From Acinetobacter tandoii DSM 14970 = CIP 107469 (GTDB lineage Bacteria > Pseudomonadota > Gammaproteobacteria > Pseudomonadales > Moraxellaceae), in NCBI RefSeq assembly GCF_000400735.1, contig NZ_KE007366.1:186001-250000 (forward strand): a stretch of DNA of 64,000 nucleotides, read 5' to 3'. The notes below the pieces were generated by a model, which was not told the origin of the DNA, did no database searches, and saw only the letters and a program-made list of their open reading frames with translations. Of the stretch, positions 56,516 to 64,000 are shown piece by piece. The number at the start of each line of letters is the position of its first letter. Position 1 is the first letter of the stretch. The position numbers and the translations under genes are program-made.

Positions 56516-57754
56516 TTAAAACGAATTTGCATAACGGGTATTTTTTAGAGCCTGCAAACCGTTGGCTTGCATCATAAAAGCATCTTTCAATACAGGTTGT
56601 TGCTCAACTTGTTTTAAACCAAAGTTACGCGCCCAAATAATCGGAAAGAATTCCGTAGTTTCTAACCAACCAATGGCCGACATACTATGCATCATGGCAT
56701 CGTTCTGGCCTTTACGGCGATGCTCATAACGTTGCAAAGTTTGCTCATGTGCCCAGACTCCACGCGATAAATCGTGCAATAATGCATCACACAGTACAGC
56801 CGCATCTAAACAGCCAATATTCACCCCTTGACCTGCTAACGGATGGATCACATGTGCTGCATCGCCGATTAAAGCTAACCCCGAAGTCACATATTGCTGT
56901 GCAGCTCGGGCTTTCAGCGGGAACATCGCCCGTGGTGTTGCTTCTAAAACTTCACCCAACATGTGCTGACTTTCTCGTGTCAGCAGTTGTAAAAAAGCTT
57001 GATCATCTAGTGCAGTATATTCCTCGGCATAATCATCGGGCAACGTCCAAACAATCGACTGCCAATAACCATCCTGCTCTGATTTTAGGCTTGCCATCGG
57101 TAAAAATGCTAACGGACCCGTTTCCAAGAAAATTTGTCGTGCCATATGTTGATGTGGCTGCGCAGTACGAATGGCACAGGTCACGCCTGCTTGATGATAA
57201 TCCAAGACATCCAGATCAATAAATGCCTGCTCACGTACAAATGAGTTGGCACCGTCAGCACCGATCACCAGTTTGGTGGTGAGTTGTGTGCCATCCGCTA
57301 GATGAATATGCCAAACACCAACGCCACGCTCTACACGCGTAACTTTAACTTGTGTTCGATAGTCTTTGACTTCGCTTAGCATACGTTTTTGAATGGCTAA
57401 ATTCAAAATACTCGGCTCGACCATTGAACCCAATGCTTGCTCTATGGAAGGCGTTTTTTCTGCGGCATCACCAAAATGAATGTCACCATAGCCATTTTTA
57501 TTCCAGACCTGCATACCACTATAGGGCATTTGACGCGCCAATAACTCCCAGACCTTTACTGTTTTGAGTAAATGAATCGTCGCTTGGCTCAGTGCCAAGA
57601 CACGTGGATTAACAACCGCTAAAACTTTGCCCTCATCCAAAATTGGTGCAGCATCTAAAACCGTAGCTTGCACGCCACCTTGAGCCAACAACAAGGCGGT
57701 CAATCCACCGACTAAACCACCACCAACAATCACGACATCAAAAACTTGGCTCAT
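56516..57754 (-). CDS. UbiH/UbiF/VisC-type FAD monooxygenase (ubiquinone hydroxylase)
   Basis: A 412-residue class A flavoprotein hydroxylase. It has the N-terminal FAD motif DVVIVGGGLVGGLTALLLAQ, the DG motif KLVIGADGANSFVREQA and the second FAD motif LIGDAAHVIHPLAGQGVNIG. It belongs with UbiI (VisC), UbiF or UbiM, which add hydroxyls to the benzoquinone ring. The exact position cannot be fixed by eye, but the place behind ubiH matches UbiI in other gammaproteobacteria. It overlaps ubiH by 4 bp and is co-transcribed with it. Confidence 0.88.
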   Translation of the reverse strand: MSQVFDVVIVGGGLVGGLTALLLAQGGVQATVLDAAPILDEGKVLAVVNPRVLALSQATIHLLKTVKVWELLARQMPYSGMQVWNKNGYGDIHFGDAAEKTPSIEQALGSMVEPSILNLAIQKRMLSEVKDYRTQVKVTRVERGVGVWHIHLADGTQLTTKLVIGADGANSFVREQAFIDLDVLDYHQAGVTCAIRTAQPHQHMARQIFLETGPLAFLPMASLKSEQDGYWQSIVWTLPDDYAEEYTALDDQAFLQLLTRESQHMLGEVLEATPRAMFPLKARAAQQYVTSGLALIGDAAHVIHPLAGQGVNIGCLDAAVLCDALLHDLSRGVWAHEQTLQRYEHRRKGQNDAMMHSMSAIGWLETTEFFPIIWARNFGLKQVEQQPVLKDAFMMQANGLQALKNTRYANSF

Positions 57755-58959
57755 GCTTTTAGTCCCATTGCGTAGGTAGCCACCAATGGTTTAATACCCG
57801 GAATTAAATCGAAAGCAATCAGTCCTGTATTACGTAATAATTTCAGCATCGGATTTTGATTGCTAAAACCTCGTACTACACTGTCACAGAACTTAATTAC
57901 ACGTTGCTGATCTTTTAAACGGGCTTGTTCATATTCAAGTAAAATACTTGGTTCACCGAGGTCAGCACCCGCACTCTGTTGTGCTTCTAAATAGCGCAGC
58001 AATACATAAGCATCACGCATACACAGGTTAAAACCCTGTCCTGCAACAGGGTGAATGGTATGTGCCGCATTTCCCATCAGCACTACACGCCCTACTGCCT
58101 GCTTTTCTGCTAAAACTTGTGACAATGGATAACTAAAACGCTTGCCTGTTTTCTGGAATTTTCCTGCACGGTCACCATAGGTTTGCTGCAAAGCACCCAA
58201 GAAATGTTGGTCATTTTCTTCACCTAACCATTCTTGTTCTGTACCCTTTTTCACTGGCCAAACCACTGAACGACGGTATTCACCCGGTAAAGGCAACAAT
58301 GCCAATGGCCCAAGAGGACTAAAACGCTCAAAGCCAATATGTTGATGCGGTTTCGAAGTTTGTACGGTGGTGACAATCGCCACTTGATCATAATCATGCT
58401 CAGATACACCAATACCCAAAGCTTGACGACAGAACGAATCTCGACCATCTGCCGCAATCACCAACTTGGCTTGTAGTTGCAACTGTTCTTCACCACGTCG
58501 CGCTTCAATATAAGCATGCTCTGCATCTTGGGTAAGTGAGGTGACCTGCACACCATCAATCAATTCAATCAATGGCTGTTGGCGAACTTGAGTTAGTAAC
58601 ACACGCCCTAACCACGCATTTTCAATGACTTGTCCAAAGCTTTCGACTTTTTCTTGCTCTGCAATTAAACGCGCCTTACCAAAGCTGCCTTCTTCAGTAA
58701 TATGTACTTGTAAAATTGGTGTTGCATGTTGTTGCAAGGCATTCCATAAACCCAGTTCTTGGTAAATTTGCACGCTACGGCGTGACAAAGCGCTGTTTCG
58801 TGCATCGAAACTAGAATGATAAGGTGCAAGATTGATATCATCATAATTTGGGTATTTGATGGCTTCGAGCAGTTTGACTGCAATATTTGCTTTCGCCAAC
58901 ATGAGTGCCAGACTCAGCCCGACCATTCCACCACCGACAATGACGACTTCTTGCTGCAT
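57751..58959 (-). CDS. ubiH: Ubiquinone biosynthesis hydroxylase UbiH
   Basis: A 402-residue FAD monooxygenase. It has the N-terminal FAD motif EVVIVGGGMVGLSLALMLAK, SFDARNSALSRRSVQIYQEL as in UbiH, the DG motif KLVIAADGRDSFCRQAL and LMGNAAHTIHPVAGQGFNLC. It hydroxylates 2-octaprenyl-6-methoxyphenol. pepP, which often precedes ubiH, is not found upstream here. It is first of a two-gene operon with the next hydroxylase. Confidence 0.9.
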   Translation of the reverse strand: MQQEVVIVGGGMVGLSLALMLAKANIAVKLLEAIKYPNYDDINLAPYHSSFDARNSALSRRSVQIYQELGLWNALQQHATPILQVHITEEGSFGKARLIAEQEKVESFGQVIENAWLGRVLLTQVRQQPLIELIDGVQVTSLTQDAEHAYIEARRGEEQLQLQAKLVIAADGRDSFCRQALGIGVSEHDYDQVAIVTTVQTSKPHQHIGFERFSPLGPLALLPLPGEYRRSVVWPVKKGTEQEWLGEENDQHFLGALQQTYGDRAGKFQKTGKRFSYPLSQVLAEKQAVGRVVLMGNAAHTIHPVAGQGFNLCMRDAYVLLRYLEAQQSAGADLGEPSILLEYEQARLKDQQRVIKFCDSVVRGFSNQNPMLKLLRNTGLIAFDLIPGIKPLVATYAMGLKA

Positions 58960-59380
58960 GCTTGTATCCTTTTATGGCGTATTCGAAGGAGAAAACCTCA
59001 AAATACCTATAAGTTTTAATGGATTTTATATTACATCAAAGCGTTTTATTTTTATAATGAAATGGACTTTTTTACGTACGATCAAGGTAAAGGGGCCTAC
59101 CATGATTTTGAGAATGAATGTTGTGTCTGCTCTTTAAAAATATATTTAGGACACTGTTTAGACCAACTTATCAAACTTATGGAACTTTGACCGAGTTGTA
59201 ATCGTGGAACATGAATAATCATGAAAAAGACCAATCGGCGAGGATTAGGTCTGCAAGACAAAGTATAAGATTTTGAATTATAAAAGCTAATTATAAAAAT
59301 TTCGTATGACGTGTACTATGTTAATTTTAGAAAAGCTTAAACATTCTTAATGTGACAGAACATTTTAGGAAATAGTAATA
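58960..59380. other. AT-rich intergenic region upstream of ubiH
   Basis: About 420 bp without a gene. It marks the start of a more AT-rich stretch that lasts to about 60800. No promoter or RNA was recognised apart from weak AT-rich boxes. The AGGAAA at about 59366 belongs to the next gene. Confidence 0.4.
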
Positions 59381-59755
59381 TTGCGATATTTTAAAATAGA
59401 TTTATTGATCATTTTTATTCAGGTTATTCTACTTTTTCTCTCTATCCTTTTTACAAGGAATCATCCTGTCATTTCACATGATAATAGTATGATGGGAATA
59501 GTCTTTTTTCCGCAAATCTTGGTTATGGCTTTTATATCAATTCTACCTTTTATTTTAACTTCAAAAATGCCTAAACAAAAAGGTTTATTTATAAAAAAAT
59601 TTTTACTTTCAATATTTTATATATTTATGAGTGCAATTATTAGCATTAATATTTGGAATACTGAACTATTTTATTCCACACCAATATTTTTTTTACTCAG
59701 TTTAATCATTTATATATTGAGTTTTTACTTTTCAAATAAATACGGTTCAATATAG
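59381..59755 (+). CDS. Hypothetical membrane protein (124 aa)
   Basis: A 124-residue protein with four hydrophobic segments (about residues 7-24, 42-60, 71-89 and 99-117) and few charged residues outside short basic loops such as TSKMPKQKGLF. The start is a TTG preceded by AGGAAA. Base composition is far more AT-rich than the core genes. No family is recognised. It is likely accessory. Confidence 0.55.
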   Translation: MRYFKIDLLIIFIQVILLFLSILFTRNHPVISHDNSMMGIVFFPQILVMAFISILPFILTSKMPKQKGLFIKKFLLSIFYIFMSAIISINIWNTELFYSTPIFFLLSLIIYILSFYFSNKYGSI

Positions 59756-59923
59756 GAACTGGGGGAGACATTAAGTATCAGGTGTAAAAATGGTACTATA
59801 GCTAGATAATTTCTTTAGGCTACAACACATATAAATTTAAATAATTTAACCCGAATCCTGTTGGGCTTTTTATTCGAATTGAGATCAGCTATAACAATGA
59901 AAATACTGTAAATAGAAAAATTC

Positions 59924-60124
59924 ATGATTAAGTTAAATTTTGCGGAAAGCATCTTATTTGTTTCCCTAATTTTTTGGCCAGCAACATTATTTATTTTAGC
60001 TATCTTAATTGCTATTAGTTATGCATATAAAAAACATCCTTTTGGTCAATATTCACTGTATTTTTTCATCGTTGTTTTGATCATTTTTTCAGGAACAGCT
60101 TTATACATGATTCTGCAATTTTGA
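59924..60124 (+). CDS. Hypothetical membrane protein (66 aa)
   Basis: A 66-residue protein with two membrane segments (about residues 9-33 and 43-63) joined by the polar turn YAYKKHPFGQYS. No strong ribosome binding site is visible. A hairpin terminator follows 50 bp after the stop, which supports it as a transcribed unit. Function is unknown. It shares the AT-rich composition of its neighbours. Confidence 0.5.
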   Translation: MIKLNFAESILFVSLIFWPATLFILAILIAISYAYKKHPFGQYSLYFFIVVLIIFSGTALYMILQF

Positions 60125-60176
60125 ATAATTTTCAATCAATTTATTAACAGAAGATACCAAACATGCTTAAAAAGCA

Positions 60177-60203
60177 GCCAAATTATTTCTAGTTTGGCTT
60201 TTT
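60177..60203 (+). terminator. Terminator after the 66-residue membrane protein gene
   Basis: A short stem, GCCAAA against TTTGGC, with a 10-nt loop followed by TTTTT. It is modest in strength. Confidence 0.6.
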
Positions 60204-60286
60204 CTGTTTTTTAAGTTATTAGAAAATTTCTAATGCATTGATTTAAAATAATTTTATAAAAACAAATTTGGATAACGACCATTATG

Positions 60287-60793
60287 TTAAATGGTGGAGC
60301 CAATATATGTTTCTATTTCTGTTAGAGCATTTTCTGGAGTAAGTTTAGCTGTATCTATTATTAATCTTTTATCTGTTCTCAATTGATAATCATGTACTTG
60401 AACAGACCGCCAATCTGGTAGTTTAAAATTTTCTATATCAGATGACCTCGTTTCAATACGTCTCTTATGCTCGGCCTTGTCACTACAAACAACTTCAATT
60501 TCAATAATCTTAACATTAGCTTTCTGAGCTATTTCTTTCCATTTAAGCCTGCTTTCTATGACAGGATTAACGTTGTCAGCTACAACTGTATTTCCAAGTT
60601 TTAGATTAGATAATGCTATAGAAAATGCAATTGCATAACCAATAGCTCCAATTTTTTCAGAAGAGTTATTACATTGTTGAATCGCAAATTCTATTTCGTC
60701 AATTCGGATATAAGTAAACCCTTTCTTTTTTATTAAAGCCTGACATAAAGTTGTTTTTCCTGTGCCTGGTAACCCACTAAATACTATGAGCAT
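60287..60793 (-). CDS. P-loop kinase-like ATPase (AAA_33 type, 168 aa)
   Basis: A 168-residue protein. It has a Walker A motif, GLPGTGKTT, at residues 7-15, and RIDEIEFAIQ with an acidic pair. VVADNVNPVIESRLKWKEIA is a Walker B-like/substrate segment, and an Arg-rich lid, SDKAEHKRRIETRSSDI, follows. It resembles small predicted kinases of the AAA_33/Zeta-toxin-like group that phosphorylate small molecules such as nucleosides or antibiotics. No antitoxin gene is evident next to it. The substrate is unknown. It lies in the AT-rich island. Confidence 0.75.
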   Translation of the reverse strand: MLIVFSGLPGTGKTTLCQALIKKKGFTYIRIDEIEFAIQQCNNSSEKIGAIGYAIAFSIALSNLKLGNTVVADNVNPVIESRLKWKEIAQKANVKIIEIEVVCSDKAEHKRRIETRSSDIENFKLPDWRSVQVHDYQLRTDKRLIIDTAKLTPENALTEIETYIGSTI

Positions 60794-61119
60794 TAATTTC
60801 TCCTAAAATTAACATAATGGTGATTATACGAAGTAAATTCATATATTCAATTAAATATCAACAACTTAAAGCATAAATACCATTAAAAATTCACAAAATA
60901 CTAACTTTGAAACCAGTCATCGTTTATGCCTAATTTTTATATTCTTGCGCAAAGCTAATACGAAAACACACCTATTTTTAATGTGTCTTAAACCTCAAAC
61001 ATGAATTTTACTCACTTTAGGTTGAGACTAAATCATTTTTATTCATGTTGTGATTGCGGTATAAATTACACCATTCAAGAAATTTAGATTTAATCTCAAA
61101 AATTAGGATGACCATCACC
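60794..61119. other. Divergent kinase/mesX intergenic region
   Basis: About 326 bp of AT-rich sequence holding the promoter of the mesXD unit. A weak ACAC/GTGT hairpin is seen around 60966-60988. No SAM riboswitch or MetR site was recognised. The AGGA around 61105 is the ribosome binding site for mesX. Confidence 0.4.
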
Positions 61120-62112
61120 ATGAGTAAAGAGTTTGCATGTTCAATCAAACGCATTCGTTTTGATGAAAACTATCAACCAGCAGATAGCACACGCCTAACG
61201 ACTAACTTTGCTAACCTAGCGCGTGGTGAAAGCCGTGAGCAAAATCTACGTAATACGCTTCGAATGATTAACAATCGTTTTAATGCTTTAGCGCAAACAG
61301 ATAACTCAAATGGTGATCGTTATTCGCTTGAAATTGATATTATTTCTGCGGATTTAGATATTGAAGGCAATGGTCAAACCTTCCCAATCATTGAAATGCT
61401 GAAAAGCACTATTATCGATCATCATACCAATCAGCGTATTGAAGGCATGATTGGCAATAGCTTCTCTTCTTATGTACGTGACTACGATTTTAGTGTGGTA
61501 CTTAAAGAACATAATAAAGAGAACTCAACCTCTTATGCACCTGAAGGTTTTGGTGATTTACATGGCAAGCTTTATCAATATTTAGTGAATTCTGATACCT
61601 TTAAAGCTGAGTTTAATCAACAACCTGTGATTTGTTTGAGTGTTTCAACCGCACGTAAATATTACCGTACGACCAATGAACATCCGATTTTGGGTGTTGA
61701 GTATAAACAAGATCAGTACTCACGTACCGATGAGTATTTCCACAAAATGGGCTTACAGGTTCGCTTCTTTATGCCGAAAGGAAGCGTGGCACCTTTAGCA
61801 TTCTATTTTGCGGGTGATTTACTGCGTGATTACACCGATTTTGAACTGATCAGCGCGATTAGCACCATGGAAACGTTCCAAAAAATTTATCGTCCTGAAA
61901 TTTACAATGCAAATTCATCAGCAGCTCAAGTTTATCAGGCAAGTTTAGAGTACCCCGATTATTCATTGACGCGCATTGTCTATGACCGAGTTGAACGTGG
62001 TCAGCTCGCAGTCAAACAAGGCAAATGGACTGAAGAAAACTTTATTAAGCCTTACCGAGATATTCTTGAGCAATGGGCTGCAAATTACAACGTAGAGCGT
62101 AACGCTGCTTAA
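61120..62112 (+). CDS. mesX: MesX (DUF1852), partner of folate-independent methionine synthase
   Basis: A 330-residue DUF1852 protein. It starts MSKEFACSIKRIRFDENYQP and includes GESREQNLRNTLRMINNRFN, IIDHHTNQRIEGMIGNSFSS and FFMPKGSVAPLAFYFAGDLL. Work that defined the folate-independent methionine synthase families placed DUF1852 (MesX) as a required partner of MesD, with oxygen needed. Its chemistry was not settled as far as I know. The ATG at 61120 has AGGA eight to ten bases ahead. An ATG at 61108 is the alternative. It lies 37 bp upstream of mesD. Confidence 0.88.
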   Translation: MSKEFACSIKRIRFDENYQPADSTRLTTNFANLARGESREQNLRNTLRMINNRFNALAQTDNSNGDRYSLEIDIISADLDIEGNGQTFPIIEMLKSTIIDHHTNQRIEGMIGNSFSSYVRDYDFSVVLKEHNKENSTSYAPEGFGDLHGKLYQYLVNSDTFKAEFNQQPVICLSVSTARKYYRTTNEHPILGVEYKQDQYSRTDEYFHKMGLQVRFFMPKGSVAPLAFYFAGDLLRDYTDFELISAISTMETFQKIYRPEIYNANSSAAQVYQASLEYPDYSLTRIVYDRVERGQLAVKQGKWTEENFIKPYRDILEQWAANYNVERNAA

Positions 62113-62149
62113 TTTACCTGAAATAGAACATAGAGATAGAAGATTTAAA

Positions 62150-63196
62150 ATGGCAATTTTATTACCAACATCAACGGCTGGCAGCTTACCAAAACCTTCT
62201 TGGCTTGCAGAACCTGAAAAACTTTGGTCACCTTGGAAACTTGAAGGTGAGCAACTGATTGAAGCCAAACAAGATGCTTTACGTCTGTCATTGCAAGAAC
62301 AGCAACATGCTGGCATTGATATTGTCAGTGATGGCGAACAAACCCGCCAACATTTTGTGACCACGTTCATTGAACATCTAGATGGCGTGGATTTTGAGAA
62401 GCGCGAAACAGTTCGTATCCGTAACCGTTATGATGCCAGTGTGCCATCAGTGGTGGGTGCAGTTTCTCGTCAAAAGCCAGTGTTTGTGGAAGATGCTAAA
62501 TTTTTACGCAGCCAAACCACCCAACCAATTAAATGGGCACTGCCTGGCCCAATGACCATGATTGATACGCTGTATGATGGTCACTACAAAAGCCGTGAAA
62601 AACTGGCTTGGGAATTTGCCAAAATCTTGAACCAAGAAGCCTTAGAACTCGAAGCTGCTGGTGTTGATATCATCCAGTTCGATGAACCTGCATTTAATGT
62701 GTTCTTTGATGAAGTAAATGATTGGGGTGTGGCAACTTTAGAGCGTGCTCTTGAAGGTTTAAAGTGTGAAACTGCAGTCCATATTTGCTATGGTTACGGC
62801 ATTAAAGCCAATACCGACTGGAAAAAGACTTTAGGTTCAGAATGGCGCCAATACGAAGAAGCATTCCCTAAACTTCAGAAATCTAAAATTGATATCGTTT
62901 CACTTGAATGTCAAAACTCACGTGTACCAATGGATCTGATTGAACTGATTCGTGGTAAAAAAGTCATGGTGGGTGCGATTGATGTTGCAACCAATACCAT
63001 TGAAACACCAGAAGAAGTTGCCAATACTTTACGTAAAGCACTTCAATTTGTTGATGCAGATAAACTTTACCCATCAACGAACTGTGGTATGGCGCCTTTG
63101 GCACGTGAAGTGGCACGCGGTAAACTCAATGCTTTAAGTGCAGGTGCTGAAATCATTCGTAAAGAACTTTCGACTTCATACGCATCTATCGCATGA
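62150..63196 (+). CDS. mesD: MesD-type folate-independent methionine synthase (core MetE-like)
   Basis: A 348-residue protein that corresponds only to the C-terminal catalytic half of MetE. The N-terminal folate-binding half of the 750-residue enzyme is absent. The zinc ligands are in place: His211 and Cys213 in VHICYG, Glu253 in SLECQNS and Cys312 in STNCGMAPL. Other conserved parts are STAGSLPKPSWLAEP, DIVSDGEQTRQHFVTTFIEH and DIIQFDEPAFNVFF. With mesX directly upstream this is the MesD class, which methylates homocysteine from a donor other than methyl-tetrahydrofolate. A flavin reductase gene follows. Confidence 0.9.
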   Translation: MAILLPTSTAGSLPKPSWLAEPEKLWSPWKLEGEQLIEAKQDALRLSLQEQQHAGIDIVSDGEQTRQHFVTTFIEHLDGVDFEKRETVRIRNRYDASVPSVVGAVSRQKPVFVEDAKFLRSQTTQPIKWALPGPMTMIDTLYDGHYKSREKLAWEFAKILNQEALELEAAGVDIIQFDEPAFNVFFDEVNDWGVATLERALEGLKCETAVHICYGYGIKANTDWKKTLGSEWRQYEEAFPKLQKSKIDIVSLECQNSRVPMDLIELIRGKKVMVGAIDVATNTIETPEEVANTLRKALQFVDADKLYPSTNCGMAPLAREVARGKLNALSAGAEIIRKELSTSYASIA

Positions 63197-63359
63197 TGTG
63201 AAAGAGCTACGCATTAGATAAAATGGGTAGCTCTTATCTCAGTAAAAAGCATGCGTCAGCGCTCCCCCAGAATACCTTCTAATCCAGTTGTTATATGACC
63301 GAATTGCGTGATATAGCCCAATTTAAACCAAATGTACGGTTCAATTTAGGAATAAAGTG

Positions 63360-63851
63360 ATGATTGAAGCAACAGACTTTAGAAATGCTATGTCTTCGTT
63401 AACCAGCGCAGTAAGTGTTGTGACCACGGCAGGTATGTCTGATCGTCATGGTTTCACTGCATCTGCCGTATGTAGCGTTACCGATACTCCCCCAACTTTA
63501 TTGGTCTGTATGAATAAAGCTTCTCGATCACATGAGCATTTTATCGAAAATAAGATTTTAACGGTAAATGTTTTAGGTGCACAGCATGAGCATATTTCTA
63601 ACGTATTTTCATCTAAACTCAGTTCAGAAGAACGTTTTAAGCATGGTGTTTGGAAAGAGTTGGAAACAGGCGCACCAGTATTGGAAGATGCTTTGGTCAA
63701 TTTTGATTGTGAAATTGACCAAATTCAGGAAGTCGGTACACATACCATTTTTATCTGCCGTATTGTTGCAATTCAACAAAGCCAGCAAGATCAGAGTCTA
63801 GTTTATTTTAATCGTGCTTATCATCAAGTTGGGCAGACAGAAATCGCTTAA
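63360..63851 (+). CDS. Flavin reductase (DIM6/NTAB family)
   Basis: A 163-residue FMN/FAD reductase-like protein. The split-barrel flavin-binding motifs are AMSSLTSAVSVVTTAG, RHGFTASAVCSVTDTPPTLL and VCMNKASRSHEHFIENKILT. Members supply reduced flavin to monooxygenases. It lies 163 bp after mesD on the same strand, and a role in supplying reduced flavin to an oxygen-dependent MesX/MesD reaction is inferred. The ATG at 63360 is chosen for its AGGAAT site over the GTG one codon before. Confidence 0.87.
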   Translation: MIEATDFRNAMSSLTSAVSVVTTAGMSDRHGFTASAVCSVTDTPPTLLVCMNKASRSHEHFIENKILTVNVLGAQHEHISNVFSSKLSSEERFKHGVWKELETGAPVLEDALVNFDCEIDQIQEVGTHTIFICRIVAIQQSQQDQSLVYFNRAYHQVGQTEIA

Positions 63852-63905
63852 ATAATAGTTTCTCGATAGAGTATATTTTGAAGAAAACCAATGCCAAAAA
63901 TAAAA

Positions 63906-63929
63906 AAAGCCAATCATAAGATTGGCTTT
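63906..63929. terminator. Bidirectional terminator after the flavin reductase gene
   Basis: A perfect 10-bp stem, AAAGCCAATC against GATTGGCTTT, with a 4-nt loop. A-rich and T-rich flanks let it end both the flavin reductase and the convergent gene. Confidence 0.85.
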
Positions 63930-63943
63930 CATATTATTGATGC

Positions 63944-64000
63944 TTAAGCCATTAATGCTTCAATCTCTTCAATCGATTTCACCACATCTTTGGTTAAAAC
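63944..64000 (-). CDS. C-terminal end of an unidentified gene (partial)
   Basis: The minus strand reads VLTKDVVKSIEEIEALMA and then TAA. The open frame reaches the window edge and is followed by a terminator, so it is very likely the end of a real gene. Eighteen residues are too few to name it. Confidence 0.55.
   Translation of the reverse strand, partial: VLTKDVVKSIEEIEALMA

Overview
The window comes from an Acinetobacter-like gammaproteobacterium (Moraxellaceae). The evidence is moderate-to-low GC with many AT-rich spacers, an RNase HI-DnaQ fusion gene, an lldP-lldR-lldD-dld lactate operon, a MesX/MesD folate-independent methionine synthase pair, a FimL-NudC pair, and protein sequences that look like Acinetobacter throughout. 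It is ordinary chromosome with several small accessory islands. No prophage, CRISPR array or intact insertion sequence was seen.

Layout. 1-4666: the end of a Pit phosphate transporter gene with a Pho-box-like site, then metH. 4667-6700: a small accessory island with palindromic G/C-rich repeats in inverted pairs and two small proteins of the PD-(D/E)XK nuclease fold. 6828-10227: an Fsr-type MFS exporter with a divergent AraC regulator, a second peptide deformylase and a HutD-like protein. 11089-19866: a TorF-type porin and a tricarballylate/trans-aconitate cluster of two paralogous LysR regulators, a TcuC-like transporter, a periplasmic protein resembling aconitate isomerase, TcuA and TcuB. 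19944-22199: an HPP membrane protein, a TetR regulator beside a perfect 24-bp palindrome, a VOC protein and a CoA-transferase remnant. 22407-30283: tRNA-Ser, fadH, and the lactate operon with two LldR operators and a repeat insertion ahead of dld. 30855-38524: argG, pyrC, rnt and four identical tRNA-Glu genes interleaved with a permease, an alpha/beta-hydrolase-like gene and a GST. 38527-52800: an OYE-type reductase, a Yej/Npp-type peptide ABC importer, a very long LysM MltD, rnhA-dnaQ, fimL and nudC. As I recall, P. aeruginosa has the same order around PA1807-PA1823. 52789-58959: esterase, dolP, yraN, rsmI, a SutA-like protein and two ubiquinone hydroxylases. 59381-60793: a small AT-rich island of membrane proteins and a P-loop kinase. 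61120-63851: mesX, mesD and a flavin reductase.

How the genes work together. Methionine can be made by B12- and folate-dependent MetH or by the folate-independent MesX/MesD system at the other end of the window. The tcu cluster should import tricarboxylates, isomerise trans-aconitate in the periplasm and oxidise tricarballylate to cis-aconitate for the TCA cycle. The lld operon feeds both lactate isomers into respiration. rnt lies directly upstream of a tRNA-Glu gene, so a tRNA 3'-end-trimming enzyme and a tRNA probably share a transcript.

The least explained element is the repeat/nuclease island at 4667-5936, where one nuclease-like gene takes its stop codon from a copy of the repeat. Product names rest on motif recognition and recalled family knowledge. 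No database search was run.
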